The notes under the pieces: model-generated | The model's database searches: none | What the model was told of the DNA's origin: nothing | What the model saw: only the letters and a program-made list of their open reading frames with translations | Shown here: one piece after another, positions 25,309-33,781 of the stretch | Layout: every line of letters starts with the position of its first letter | Numbering within the stretch: the first letter of the stretch is position 1 | Assembly (NCBI RefSeq): GCF_024170005.1 | Contig: NZ_JALJXJ010000011.1 | Span: forward strand, 62,001 to 126,000 | Length of the DNA stretch: 64,000 bases | Origin: Azospirillum lipoferum | GTDB taxonomy: Bacteria; Pseudomonadota; Alphaproteobacteria; Azospirillales; Azospirillaceae | Reading direction: 5' to 3' | Translations under genes and position numbers: made by a program

Positions 25309-26181
25309 ATGACAGGCGTCACGAGGGCAAGCCTCAAGCGCATTCTGCTGGCAACCGACCTGGAACCGAAGTCGGACCGTGCGCTGGAGCGCGCCGTCCA
25401 ACTCGCCCGCCGGTTCGATGCGGAGCTGACGGCGCTGCATGTCGTCGACGGCAACGGCGGGCGCTATGGCTGCCTGCCGCTGCACCATGTGGAAAGCGAA
25501 TTGCAGCGCCACATCCTGGCCGCGAGCGATGGGGCCGGCATCCGGGCCCAGGCGGTGGCAGTGCGCGGCGATGCGGTGGAACACCGGGTCGCCGGCTATG
25601 CCGGGCTGTGGCGGCCGGACCTTCTGGTGGTGGGTCTGCACCAGCGCGACAGGGTGGCGGACCTGTTCCTGGCCTCCACCGTCGAACGCATCGCGATCGC
25701 CGATGGAACGCCGATGCTGATCGTGCGCGACAAACCGCTCCAGCCCTATCTGCGGGCGCTGGTGCCGGTCGACTTCTCCGAACGGTCGCGACCGTCGGTG
25801 GAGGGCGCGCGGATGCTGATGCGGGAGGGCTGCATCCACCTGCTGCATGTCACGGACCTGCCGGAAACGTCGGCACTGGACAAGGCACAGGTCGAGCACG
25901 ATTTCCGGACAGTGCTCGGCATCCCGGGTGACGAGCCGCCGGACGGACCAGTGGTGGAGACGATCCTGCTCGCTGGCTCCCCGGCACGGCAGATCGTCGA
26001 TCTGGCCCGGCAGGGGCGATACGATCTGGTCGCAATAGGCTCGGTCCGGCGCAGCGGCGTTTTCCGCGCCCTGCTGGGCAGTACCGCGTCCGAAGTGATC
26101 GATGTACTGCCCTGCGACGTGCTGATCGGTGGCGTCGGTGCTTGCCGACCTCTGGTGCCCGCATCGCCTTTCTGGCCCTAA
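25309..26181 (+). CDS. Tandem universal stress protein (two Usp domains)
   Basis: 290 residues from the ATG at 25309; the frame is open upstream to 25147, but the extra sequence is proline/arginine-rich and overlaps the control region. Two UspA domains: LKRILLATDLEPKSDRALERAVQLARRF at the N-terminus and LRALVPVDFSERSRPSVEGARML in the second half. Only the second has a recognisable glycine-rich nucleotide loop (IGSVRRSGVFRALLGST), so the first may not bind ATP. First gene of a probable usp-EIIA-mrp operon; the next gene starts 11 bp after its stop. Confidence 0.88.
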   Translation: MTGVTRASLKRILLATDLEPKSDRALERAVQLARRFDAELTALHVVDGNGGRYGCLPLHHVESELQRHILAASDGAGIRAQAVAVRGDAVEHRVAGYAGLWRPDLLVVGLHQRDRVADLFLASTVERIAIADGTPMLIVRDKPLQPYLRALVPVDFSERSRPSVEGARMLMREGCIHLLHVTDLPETSALDKAQVEHDFRTVLGIPGDEPPDGPVVETILLAGSPARQIVDLARQGRYDLVAIGSVRRSGVFRALLGSTASEVIDVLPCDVLIGGVGACRPLVPASPFWP

Positions 26182-26192
26182 TGGAGAACCGG

Positions 26193-26690
26193 ATGGCCAT
26201 CACTGAGCTTTTTTCCGTGGACGACGTCATCCTGGATGCCGTTCCCGGCAGCAAGGCGGCACTGCTCGACCAGCTGTCTGTGGAGGCCGCCGGCCGCAGC
26301 GGCCGGCCGGCGTCGGAAATCCTGGAGGCCCTGCTGGCGCGGGAGAAGATCGGTTCCACGGCGCTCGGCAGGGGCGTGGCGCTTCCCCATACCGAGCTTC
26401 CCGATCTTGCAGCCCCCGTCGTCCTCTTCGCCCGTCTTCAGCGCGCCGTCGATTTCGATGCGCGCGATGAGGAGCCGGTCGATCTCGTCTTCCTGGCGTT
26501 GTGGCCGGCATCGAACCGGAAGGGACTGCTGTCGGCGATGGCGGAAATCTGTGGAGCGCTGCGCGATCCGCAGTCGCTGCGCCGGCTGCGCGGCGCGAAG
26601 ACGCCCGAGGATGCGGCCCAGATCGTCCTCCAGGCCGTTGCCCAGGATGAGGAGGACCGGGACTGCAACGACGCAACTCCCGGCTTCTGA
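26193..26690 (+). CDS. PtsN-like EIIA (nitrogen PTS family) protein
   Basis: 165 residues from the ATG at 26193, with GGAG 6 bases ahead; an ATG overlapping the usp stop at 26181 is an alternative. EIIA-Ntr fold: ITELFSVDDVILDAVPGSKAALLDQLSVEAA, active-site His in STALGRGVALPHTEL, and DLVFLALWPASNRKGLLSAMAEI. In relatives this histidine is phosphorylated by the PTS-Ntr chain and the protein controls K+ handling and stress responses. Placement before a Mrp antiporter suggests it tunes cation transport. The C-terminal ~12 residues are acidic. Confidence 0.85.
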   Translation: MAITELFSVDDVILDAVPGSKAALLDQLSVEAAGRSGRPASEILEALLAREKIGSTALGRGVALPHTELPDLAAPVVLFARLQRAVDFDARDEEPVDLVFLALWPASNRKGLLSAMAEICGALRDPQSLRRLRGAKTPEDAAQIVLQAVAQDEEDRDCNDATPGF

Positions 26691-26741
26691 CACCCTCCAT
26701 CGCCGCCGTTCCAGTCCGTCGCCAGTCTGCCGTAGGATTTC

Positions 26742-29708
26742 ATGCCCGACGCACTCCCGCTCCTGATCGCCATCGCCTTGCCCTTCGCCGGTGCCGCCGC
26801 CGCCGGTCTGCTGCCCACGCATGCGCGCAACGCGGCGGCGTATTTGGCCGGGGGCGTGACGCTGATCGGGCTGGCGATGGTGTGGGCGGCCTATCCGACG
26901 GTCTCGGCGGGCGGCGTGTTGCGCCTTTCGGCGACCTGGATGCCGTCGCTCGGGCTGGACTTCTCGCTGCGGATGGACGGCTTCGCTTGGCTCTTTGCCG
27001 GGCTGGTGTTCGGGGTCGGCGCGCTGGTGGTGGTCTATGCCCGCTACTACATGGCGGCCGAGGATCCGGTGCCGCGCTTCTTCGCCTTCCTGCTCGCCTT
27101 CATGGGGTCGATGACCGGGGTGGTGCTGTCGGGCAACCTGATCCAGCTCGCCTTTTTCTGGGAACTGACCAGCCTCTTCTCCTTCCTGCTGATCGGTTAC
27201 TGGCACCACGCCGCCGCCGCGCGAGACGGTGCGCGCATGGCGCTGACGGTCACGGCGACCGGCGGCCTCTGCCTGTTCGCCGGCGTGCTGATCCTCGGCC
27301 ACATCGTCGGCAGCTACGATCTGGACGCCGTGCTGGCGGCTGGCGGCCGTATCCGCGCCCATCCGCTCTACCTGCCGGCCCTGGTGCTGATCCTGCTCGG
27401 CGCCCTGACCAAGAGCGCGCAGTTCCCCTTCCATTTCTGGTTGCCGCACGCCATGGCGGCACCGACCCCGGTGTCGGCCTACCTGCATTCGGCGACGCTG
27501 GTGAAGGCCGGCATCTTCCTGATGGCCCGGCTGTGGCCGGTGCTGGCGGGGACCGAGGCGTGGTTCTGGATCGTAGGCTCAGCCGGCCTCGCTACCCTGC
27601 TGCTCGGCGCCTACATCGCCATCTTCCAGCATGACCTGAAGGGACTGCTGGCCTATTCGACGATCAGCCATCTCGGGCTCATCACCCTGCTGCTCGGCTT
27701 CAACAGCGAACTGGCGATGGTGGCGGCGATCTTCCACGTCATCAACCACGCGACCTTCAAGGCGTCGCTGTTCATGGCCGCCGGCATCATCGACCACGAG
27801 ACGGGGACGCGCGACATCCGGCGCCTGTCGGGCTTGAACCGCTTCATGCCCTTCACCGCCCGCCTCGCCCTGATCGCCGCCGGCGCCATGGCGGGCGTGC
27901 CGCTGCTGAACGGCTTCCTGTCGAAGGAGATGTTCTTCGCCGAGGCGCTGTCCGCCAAGGATCCGCTGCCGGTCTTCTTCGACGTGCTGCCGGTCGCGGC
28001 GATGGTGGCCAGCGCCTTTAGTGTCGCTTATTCGCTGCGCTTCATCCACGGCACCTTCTTCGGGCCGGACCCGGTCGGCCTGCCGCATGAGCCGCACGAG
28101 CCGCCGGCCTGGATGCGCTTCCCGGTCGAGGTGCTGGTGCTGGCCTGCATCGTCATCGGCATCCTGCCGGCCGCCACCGTCGGCCCCTATCTCGACATGG
28201 CCGCCCGCGCCGCCCTGGGTGCTGCGACGCCGGACTACAGCCTCGCGGTCTGGCACGGCTTCAACCTGCCGCTGGTGATGAGCATGGCCGCCTTCGCCGC
28301 CGGGCTGATCCTCTACCGGCTGCTGCAGAGCCATCTCGCCAAGGGGATCGAGGGGCCGCCGCTGATCCGCAGCCTGGAAGGCCGGCGGATGTTCGAGCGG
28401 ACGATGGTCTTCCTATCCTGGCGCCTCGCCCGCACGGCGGAGGGGCTGCTGGGCACCCGCCGCCTGCAACCGCAGCTGCGGCTGGTGGTGACCGCCGCGG
28501 TGCTGGCCGGCGGCTGGACGGTGTGGTCGCGCGGGGTGGGGCCGGGCAATCTGGCGCCGTCGGGCATCGACCCGGTGCTGGCGCTGATCTGGCTGCTGGG
28601 CGCCGCCTGCGCGCTGGGCGCCGCCTGGCAGGCGAAGTTCCACCGGCTGGCGGCGCTGATCATGCTCGGCGGCACCGGGCTGGTGGTCTGCGTCACCTTC
28701 GTCTGGTTCTCCGCCCCCGACCTCGCCCTGACCCAGCTGCTGGTCGAGGTGGTCACCACCATCCTGCTGTTGCTTGGTCTGCGCTGGCTGCCCAAGCGGA
28801 TGGACACCCCCGGCAGCCGCGGGTCGGAGGCGGTCACGCTGACCCGCCGCCTGCGCGACCTTGGCATCGCCGCCGCTGCCGGGGCCGGCATGGCCGGGCT
28901 GGCCTTCGGGGTGATGACGCGCTTCCCGCCGGAACTGCTGGCACGCCATTTCCTGGAACTGGCCTACAGCGAGGGCGGCGGCACCAACGTCGTCAACGTC
29001 ATCCTTGTCGATTTCCGCGGTTTCGACACGATGGGCGAGATTGCCGTGCTGGGGGTGGTGGCAATGACCGCCTATGCGCTGTTGCGCCGCTTCCGCCCGG
29101 CGTCCGACAGCGTCGACGTTCCCGAGCAGCAGCGCGACCAGAGCGCCTTCGACGCCTCGCGGCCCGACCGCAAGGACGGCGACACGGTGGCCGACTGGCT
29201 GTTCATCCCGTCGCTGATCGCCCGCCTGCTGTTCCCGGTGATCCTGCTGGTGGCGTTGTTCCTGCTGTTGCGCGGCCACGATTTGCCGGGCGGCGGCTTC
29301 GCCGCCGGGCTGACCGTCGCCATCGCCATGATCCTGCAATACATGTTCGGCGGCACCCAGTGGGTCGAGGCGCGGCTGCGCGTGCTGCCGATGCGCTGGA
29401 TGGGCATCGGCCTGCTGCTGGCCGCCGGCACCGGACTCGGTGCCTGGGTGGCCGGCCGGCCGTTCCTGACCAGCTATTTCGCCTATTCGCAGATTCCGGT
29501 GCTGGGCAAGATCCCGGTGGCGAGCGCGCTGCTGTTCGACATCGGCGTCTTTGCCCTGGTGGTCGGCGCCACCATCCTGATGCTGATCGCGCTGGCCCGC
29601 CAATCCTTGCGCGGCCACCGCGTTGCCGCACCGCGCCTGCCGGAGGTTCCGGCGGTGCCCGAACCGGTGCCGACCCCCGTGGGAGAGACTGCCGTGGGAG
29701 ACGACTGA
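26742..29708 (+). CDS. mrpA: MrpA, Na+(K+)/H+ antiporter subunit A with fused MrpB domain
   Basis: 988 residues. The N-terminal two thirds are the NuoL-like proton-channel module (PVSAYLHSATLVKAGIFLMARL, LLAYSTISHLGLITLLLGF). A MrpA C-terminal part (LTQLLVEVVTTILLLLGLRWLPKRMD, NVILVDFRGFDTMGEIAVLG) follows. From about residue 825 an MnhB-type domain (LLLRGHDLPGGGFAAGLTVAIAMILQYMFGG) is fused in frame. The A-B fusion matches the PhaAB arrangement of alphaproteobacteria. The complex exchanges cytoplasmic cations for protons, giving tolerance to alkaline pH or salt. Confidence 0.95.
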   Translation: MPDALPLLIAIALPFAGAAAAGLLPTHARNAAAYLAGGVTLIGLAMVWAAYPTVSAGGVLRLSATWMPSLGLDFSLRMDGFAWLFAGLVFGVGALVVVYARYYMAAEDPVPRFFAFLLAFMGSMTGVVLSGNLIQLAFFWELTSLFSFLLIGYWHHAAAARDGARMALTVTATGGLCLFAGVLILGHIVGSYDLDAVLAAGGRIRAHPLYLPALVLILLGALTKSAQFPFHFWLPHAMAAPTPVSAYLHSATLVKAGIFLMARLWPVLAGTEAWFWIVGSAGLATLLLGAYIAIFQHDLKGLLAYSTISHLGLITLLLGFNSELAMVAAIFHVINHATFKASLFMAAGIIDHETGTRDIRRLSGLNRFMPFTARLALIAAGAMAGVPLLNGFLSKEMFFAEALSAKDPLPVFFDVLPVAAMVASAFSVAYSLRFIHGTFFGPDPVGLPHEPHEPPAWMRFPVEVLVLACIVIGILPAATVGPYLDMAARAALGAATPDYSLAVWHGFNLPLVMSMAAFAAGLILYRLLQSHLAKGIEGPPLIRSLEGRRMFERTMVFLSWRLARTAEGLLGTRRLQPQLRLVVTAAVLAGGWTVWSRGVGPGNLAPSGIDPVLALIWLLGAACALGAAWQAKFHRLAALIMLGGTGLVVCVTFVWFSAPDLALTQLLVEVVTTILLLLGLRWLPKRMDTPGSRGSEAVTLTRRLRDLGIAAAAGAGMAGLAFGVMTRFPPELLARHFLELAYSEGGGTNVVNVILVDFRGFDTMGEIAVLGVVAMTAYALLRRFRPASDSVDVPEQQRDQSAFDASRPDRKDGDTVADWLFIPSLIARLLFPVILLVALFLLLRGHDLPGGGFAAGLTVAIAMILQYMFGGTQWVEARLRVLPMRWMGIGLLLAAGTGLGAWVAGRPFLTSYFAYSQIPVLGKIPVASALLFDIGVFALVVGATILMLIALARQSLRGHRVAAPRLPEVPAVPEPVPTPVGETAVGDD

Positions 29709-30052
29709 TGGAACTGATCCTTTCGCTCGGCATCGGCGTGCTGACCGGCTCCGGCGTGTGGCTGCTGCTGCGGCCCCGCACCTTCCAGGTGATCGTCGGG
29801 CTGTCGCTTTTGTCCTATGCCGTCAACCTGTTCATCTTCTCCACCGGCGGCCTGCGCACCGGGGCGGCGCCGATCCTTGAGGGCGGACGGGCCGGCACGC
29901 TCGCCATGCACGCCGACCCGGTGCCGCAGGCGCTGGTGCTGACGGCGATCGTCATCGGCTTCGCCACCACCGCCCTTTTCCTGGTTCTGTTGCTCGCCGC
30001 CCGCGGCCTGACCGGCACCGACCATGTCGACGGAAAGGAGAGCGGCCGGTGA
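29708..30052 (+). CDS. mrpC: MrpC, cation/proton antiporter subunit C
   Basis: 114 residues; the ATG shares its A with the last base of the mrpA stop. NuoK-like with three membrane segments: MELILSLGIGVLTGSGVWLLL, FQVIVGLSLLSYAVNLFIF and PVPQALVLTAIVIGFATTAL. The stop overlaps the mrpD GTG start by 4 bp. Confidence 0.94.
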   Translation: MELILSLGIGVLTGSGVWLLLRPRTFQVIVGLSLLSYAVNLFIFSTGGLRTGAAPILEGGRAGTLAMHADPVPQALVLTAIVIGFATTALFLVLLLAARGLTGTDHVDGKESGR

Positions 30053-31653
30053 GCGGCTGGATGGACCATCTGACGATCGCCCCCATCGTCCTGCCCCTGC
30101 TGGCGGGGGCGGTAATGATGCTGATCGACGAGCGGCAGCGGACGCTGAAGGCGGCGATCGGCATGGCATCGGCGCTGGCGTTGCTGGGGCTGGCCGTGCT
30201 GGCGCTGACCGTCGCTGATGCCGGGGCTGCCGGTGTCCGCGTCTACCGGCTCGGCAGCTGGCCGGCGAATTTCGGCATCGTGCTGGTGCTGGACCGCTTC
30301 GCCGCCCTGATGCTGGTGCTGACCGGAATCCTGGGCGTCGCCGCCCTGACTTTCTCGCTGCCGCGCTGGCAGAAGGCCGGGGCGCATTTCCATCCGCTGT
30401 TCCAGTTCCAGCTGATGGGGCTGAACGGGGCCTTCCTGACCGGCGACCTGTTCAACCTGTTCGTCTTCTTCGAGATCATGCTGGCGGCCTCCTACGGCCT
30501 CGCTTTGCATGGCTCTGGGCTGGCGCGGGTGCGGGCGGGGCTGCATTATATCGCGATCAACCTGTCGGCGTCGCTGCTGTTCCTGATCGGCGTCAGCATG
30601 ATCTATGGCATTTCCGGCACCCTCAACATGGCCGATCTCGCCGGCCGGGTCGCCGACCTGGCGGCCGAGGACCGCGGGTTGCTGGAAGCCGGGGCGGCGA
30701 TTCTCGGCCTTGCCTTCCTGATCAAGGCTGGGATGTGGCCGCTGGGCTTCTGGCTGCCCAACACCTATTCCACGCTGGGTTCGGCCTCCGCCGCCATCGT
30801 CTCGGTCCTCAGCAAGGTCGGCATCTATGCCGTGCTGCGGCTGTGGCTGCTGGTGTTCGGCGACGGGGCGGGGGAGTCGGGCGGCTTCGGCGGTATGGTT
30901 CTGCTGGTCGGCGGGCTGCTGACCGTCGGCTTCGGCTCGATTGCCGTGCTGGCGACCCAGAACACGGCACGGCTGGCCGGGGCCATCGTGCTGGTGTCGT
31001 CCGGTACCCTGCTGGCCGCCATCGGCGCCGGCCGGATGTCGGTGACCGGCGGGGCACTGTTCTACCTGACCAGTTCCGTCCTGGCGGTTGCCGGCTTCTT
31101 CCTGCTGATCGAGTTGGTGGAGCGCGGCCGCGGCGTCGGCGCCGACGTGCTGGCGGTGACCCGCGAGGCTTTCGGTGAGGGCGACGACGAGGATGCGGAT
31201 GATGGCGGGGCTGGCGTCGCCATCCCGGCGACGATGGCAATCCTTGGCATCGGCTTCCTGTCCAGCGCGCTGCTGCTGGCCGGCCTGCCGCCGCTGTCGG
31301 GGTTCCTCGCCAAATTTGCCATCCTGTCGCCGCTGCTGGCCGCCGGACCGGAGGTTGCCGTCACCACCTGGATCCTGCTGGCGGCGCTGGTGCTGTCCGG
31401 GCTGGCGACGGTGGTGGCGATGACGCGGGCGGGCATCGACGCCTTCTGGGCCTCGCCCGCCGCTGAGGTTCCGCGGGTACGGGTGGCGGAGATCGCACCT
31501 GTCCTGTTGCTGCTTGCCCTCAATCTGGCGCTGACCGTCCAGGCTGGGCCGGCGATGCGCTATATGGAAGACACCGCACGGTCGTTGCATGCGCCGCAGG
31601 ACTATACCGGCGCCGTGCTGTCCGGACTCCCAGTGGCAGGAGGTGTCCGATGA
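30049..31653 (+). CDS. mrpD: MrpD, cation/proton antiporter subunit D
   Basis: 534 residues from a GTG. NuoN/NuoM-like proton-channel subunit: FQFQLMGLNGAFLTGDLFNLFVFFEIMLAASYGLALHG is the family's signature region, and FLIKAGMWPLGFWLPNTYSTLGSASAAIVSVLSKVGIYA holds the conserved Lys residues of the proton path. About 14 membrane segments. A charged loop (EGDDDEDADD) near residue 385 is not usual for the family. Confidence 0.94.
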   Translation: MSGWMDHLTIAPIVLPLLAGAVMMLIDERQRTLKAAIGMASALALLGLAVLALTVADAGAAGVRVYRLGSWPANFGIVLVLDRFAALMLVLTGILGVAALTFSLPRWQKAGAHFHPLFQFQLMGLNGAFLTGDLFNLFVFFEIMLAASYGLALHGSGLARVRAGLHYIAINLSASLLFLIGVSMIYGISGTLNMADLAGRVADLAAEDRGLLEAGAAILGLAFLIKAGMWPLGFWLPNTYSTLGSASAAIVSVLSKVGIYAVLRLWLLVFGDGAGESGGFGGMVLLVGGLLTVGFGSIAVLATQNTARLAGAIVLVSSGTLLAAIGAGRMSVTGGALFYLTSSVLAVAGFFLLIELVERGRGVGADVLAVTREAFGEGDDEDADDGGAGVAIPATMAILGIGFLSSALLLAGLPPLSGFLAKFAILSPLLAAGPEVAVTTWILLAALVLSGLATVVAMTRAGIDAFWASPAAEVPRVRVAEIAPVLLLLALNLALTVQAGPAMRYMEDTARSLHAPQDYTGAVLSGLPVAGGVR

Positions 31654-32150
31654 GACGGCTGATGAGGCGGTGGCTGCCCTATCCGCTGATGACGGCGACA
31701 CTGCTGGCGGTCTGGCTGCTGCTGAACGAGAGCATGGCCCCCGGCACCGTCATCCTGGGCGGCCTGCTGTCGCTGGCGACAGCCGCGACGCTCGGCGTGC
31801 TCGACCTGCCGGGCGGGCGCTTCCGCCGTCCGTGGGCGGCCCTGTCGCTGTTGGGCGTGGTGCTGGTGGACATACTGCGCTCGAACTGGGCGGTCGCCAA
31901 AATCATCCTGCGCCCGGGCGGCGGCGGGCGGGTATCCGGTTTCGTGCGTATCCCGCTCGATCTGAGGGCGCCCTATGGGCTGGCGACGCTCGCCTGCATC
32001 GTCACCGCCACGCCCGGCACGGTGTGGGTCGCCTATGATCGCCGCCGCAATACCATCCTCCTGCACATCCTCGACCTTGTGGACGAACAGGAGTGGATCG
32101 ACACCATCAAGGGCCGTTACGAGACACGGTTGATGGAGCTGTTCGAATGA
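31650..32150 (+). CDS. mrpE: MrpE, cation/proton antiporter subunit E
   Basis: 166 residues; overlaps mrpD by 4 bp. MnhE features: two to three N-terminal membrane segments, VVLVDILRSNWAVAKIIL, TPGTVWVAYD and ILLHILDLVDEQEWIDTIKGRYE, the typical cytoplasmic C-terminus. Confidence 0.93.
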   Translation: MRRLMRRWLPYPLMTATLLAVWLLLNESMAPGTVILGGLLSLATAATLGVLDLPGGRFRRPWAALSLLGVVLVDILRSNWAVAKIILRPGGGGRVSGFVRIPLDLRAPYGLATLACIVTATPGTVWVAYDRRRNTILLHILDLVDEQEWIDTIKGRYETRLMELFE

Positions 32151-32428
32151 CCCTGACCCTGTTGATGGGCACCATCTTCCTGACCCAGATCCTGCTGGTC
32201 GTCGCCATGGCCTTCGCGAGCTTCCGGGTGCTGCGCGGACCGCGGGCACAGGACCGGGTGCTGGGGCTGGACACCCTCTACGTCACGGCGACCATGCTGC
32301 TGCTGACCTTCGGCATCCGCAATGGCAGCATCCTCTATTTCGAAGCGGCTCTGATCATCGCGCTGCTCGGCTTCGTGTCGACGGCGGCGCTGGCGAAGTT
32401 CCTGATGCGCGGCGAGGTCATCGAATGA
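32147..32428 (+). CDS. mrpF: MrpF, cation/proton antiporter subunit F
   Basis: 93 residues, ATG overlapping the mrpE stop. Three membrane helices with RVLRGPRAQDRVLGLDTLYV, the conserved loop of MnhF proteins. The stop overlaps the mrpG start. Confidence 0.93.
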   Translation: MTLTLLMGTIFLTQILLVVAMAFASFRVLRGPRAQDRVLGLDTLYVTATMLLLTFGIRNGSILYFEAALIIALLGFVSTAALAKFLMRGEVIE

Positions 32429-32823
32429 ACAACCATCTGGCCGATCTCCCCGCCTGGGCAGCCGTTCCCGCAGCCCTGCTGCTGCTGGCCGGCGCCGGGT
32501 TGACCCTGATCGGAACTGTCGGGTTGCTGCGTTTCGGCAGCTTCTACCAGCGGGTCCACGCCCCGACACTCGGCTCGACCCTGGGGATCGGCTGCATCCT
32601 GCTGGCCTCGATGCTGATCTTCTCCGTTCTGGAGTCCCGGGCGATCCTGCACGAGCTGCTGATCACCGCCCTGATGGTGGTCACCACTCCGATCACGCTG
32701 ATGCTGCTGGCGCGGGCCGCCCTCTACCGCGACCGCAGCGAAGGCAGCGACGAGGTGCCCCCCCCGCCCTCCGGATCGACGACTGTGCCCAAGCCGGGTG
32801 CGTCGGATGAAGCGGGTGTGTGA
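32425..32823 (+). CDS. mrpG: MrpG, cation/proton antiporter subunit G
   Basis: 132 residues. Three membrane helices, LTLIGTVGLLRFGSFYQRVHAPTLGSTLGIG and LLITALMVVTTPITLMLLARAALYRDRS are typical of MnhG. The last 30 codons are polar and overlap, antisense, the 3' end of the GntR gene on the opposite strand by 100 bp. Final gene of the mrp locus. Confidence 0.93.
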   Translation: MNNHLADLPAWAAVPAALLLLAGAGLTLIGTVGLLRFGSFYQRVHAPTLGSTLGIGCILLASMLIFSVLESRAILHELLITALMVVTTPITLMLLARAALYRDRSEGSDEVPPPPSGSTTVPKPGASDEAGV

Positions 32824-33545
32824 TCGGCGGGACGGCATGCGGGCTGTACCGGCGATGGCTTGCCGCAGCCGTTCAGCACCGTGAGGACGGCTTCCGCGGT
32901 TTGACGGCTGTGGGCTGCCAGGAGGCTACCGGCCGCCGCCGCGTCGCGCTGCCGGAATGCGGCCATGAAGCCGTCATGTTCGCCGAGGGAGTTCCGCCAG
33001 CGTTCCGCATCGTCATTGGCTAGCGACCGGGCGCGGAGGATCTTTGAGGCGAAGCCGGCATAGGTCGCCTCCAGCGACGGGTTGCGTGCCATTGCGACGA
33101 TCCGGATGTGGATCCGGCGGTCGGTCATGAAGTAGGCCGGCCGGTCGCCGGCATCGAACCGGGCGTGCAGTTGGGCATGGAGCCGGTCGAGTTCGGCGAA
33201 CTCCTCCAGCGTTCCCCTCTGGCAGCAAAGGCTGCCCGCAAGCGCTTCCAGCGCTTCCATCACTTCGAAGACGGCGGCAATTTCCTTTGGATCGATGGGC
33301 GTCACCACGGCGCCGCGGTGCGGGCGAAGCTCCACCAACCCCTCCGCCGCCAGGACGCGCAACGCCTCCCGCAAGGGTGTGCGGGAGATGCCGAGCTGCT
33401 CGCACAGCTGGACTTCCGGCACCCGGTTGCCCGGCCGCAATTCGCCGGACAGGATCATCGCGCGCAGTTCCGCGACGGCACCGTGATGCAGTGTTTCCCG
33501 GCGGATCGGCCCGGCGGAGGCCCTTGCGGTCTTCACGGTGTCCAT
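32724..33545 (-). CDS. GntR-family (FadR/FCD) transcriptional regulator
   Basis: 273 residues from the Met at 33545; alternative ATGs up to 33620 are open. Winged helix (HGAVAELRAMILSGELRPGNRVPEVQLCEQLGISRTPLREALRVLAAEGLVELRP) then an all-helical FCD ligand domain with metal-ligand-type residues (DRRIHIRIVAMARN, EHDGFMAAFRQRDAAAAGSLLAAHSR). The domain ends near residue 225. A proline/glycine-rich tail of about 45 residues runs into the mrpG 3' end on the other strand and seems to be a read-through extension. Divergent from the Asp/Glu-racemase-family gene, which it likely controls. Confidence 0.87.
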   Translation of the reverse strand: MDTVKTARASAGPIRRETLHHGAVAELRAMILSGELRPGNRVPEVQLCEQLGISRTPLREALRVLAAEGLVELRPHRGAVVTPIDPKEIAAVFEVMEALEALAGSLCCQRGTLEEFAELDRLHAQLHARFDAGDRPAYFMTDRRIHIRIVAMARNPSLEATYAGFASKILRARSLANDDAERWRNSLGEHDGFMAAFRQRDAAAAGSLLAAHSRQTAEAVLTVLNGCGKPSPVQPACRPADHTPASSDAPGLGTVVDPEGGGGTSSLPSLRSR

Positions 33546-33702
33546 GGTCGATCCGGCAGCGCTCAACATGCTGCTTGCTTGTGCAGCGGTGCGCGAACGA
33601 TGCCATACGCTCAAAAACAAGGCAAGCGAGGTCGACGAGAGTCCTCCAGATCAAATAGAGATAACTCGCTTATATAAAAGAGAAAAATTGATTTCTCCAT
33701 TC

Positions 33703-33710
33703 TGTATACA
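33703..33710. promoter_or_regulatory. TGTATACA palindrome, candidate FCD-GntR operator
   Basis: An 8-bp perfect palindrome in an AT-rich pocket (about 33650-33715), 71 bp before the racemase-family start and 157 bp before the GntR start. FadR-type GntR regulators often use short palindromes with a GT..AC core. Binding is inferred from symmetry and place only. Confidence 0.4.
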
Positions 33711-33781
33711 ATCTGGCACGTGCCTTGCGACTGAGGGGATCTTGCGGCTGAACCCAGACAAACTGAAGCCAAGGACCGAAC

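Noticed and set aside
29815..31701. 628-codon minus-strand frame over mrpC-mrpD
   Set aside because: Gln/His/Arg-rich antisense product opposite membrane-protein genes with strong family signatures.
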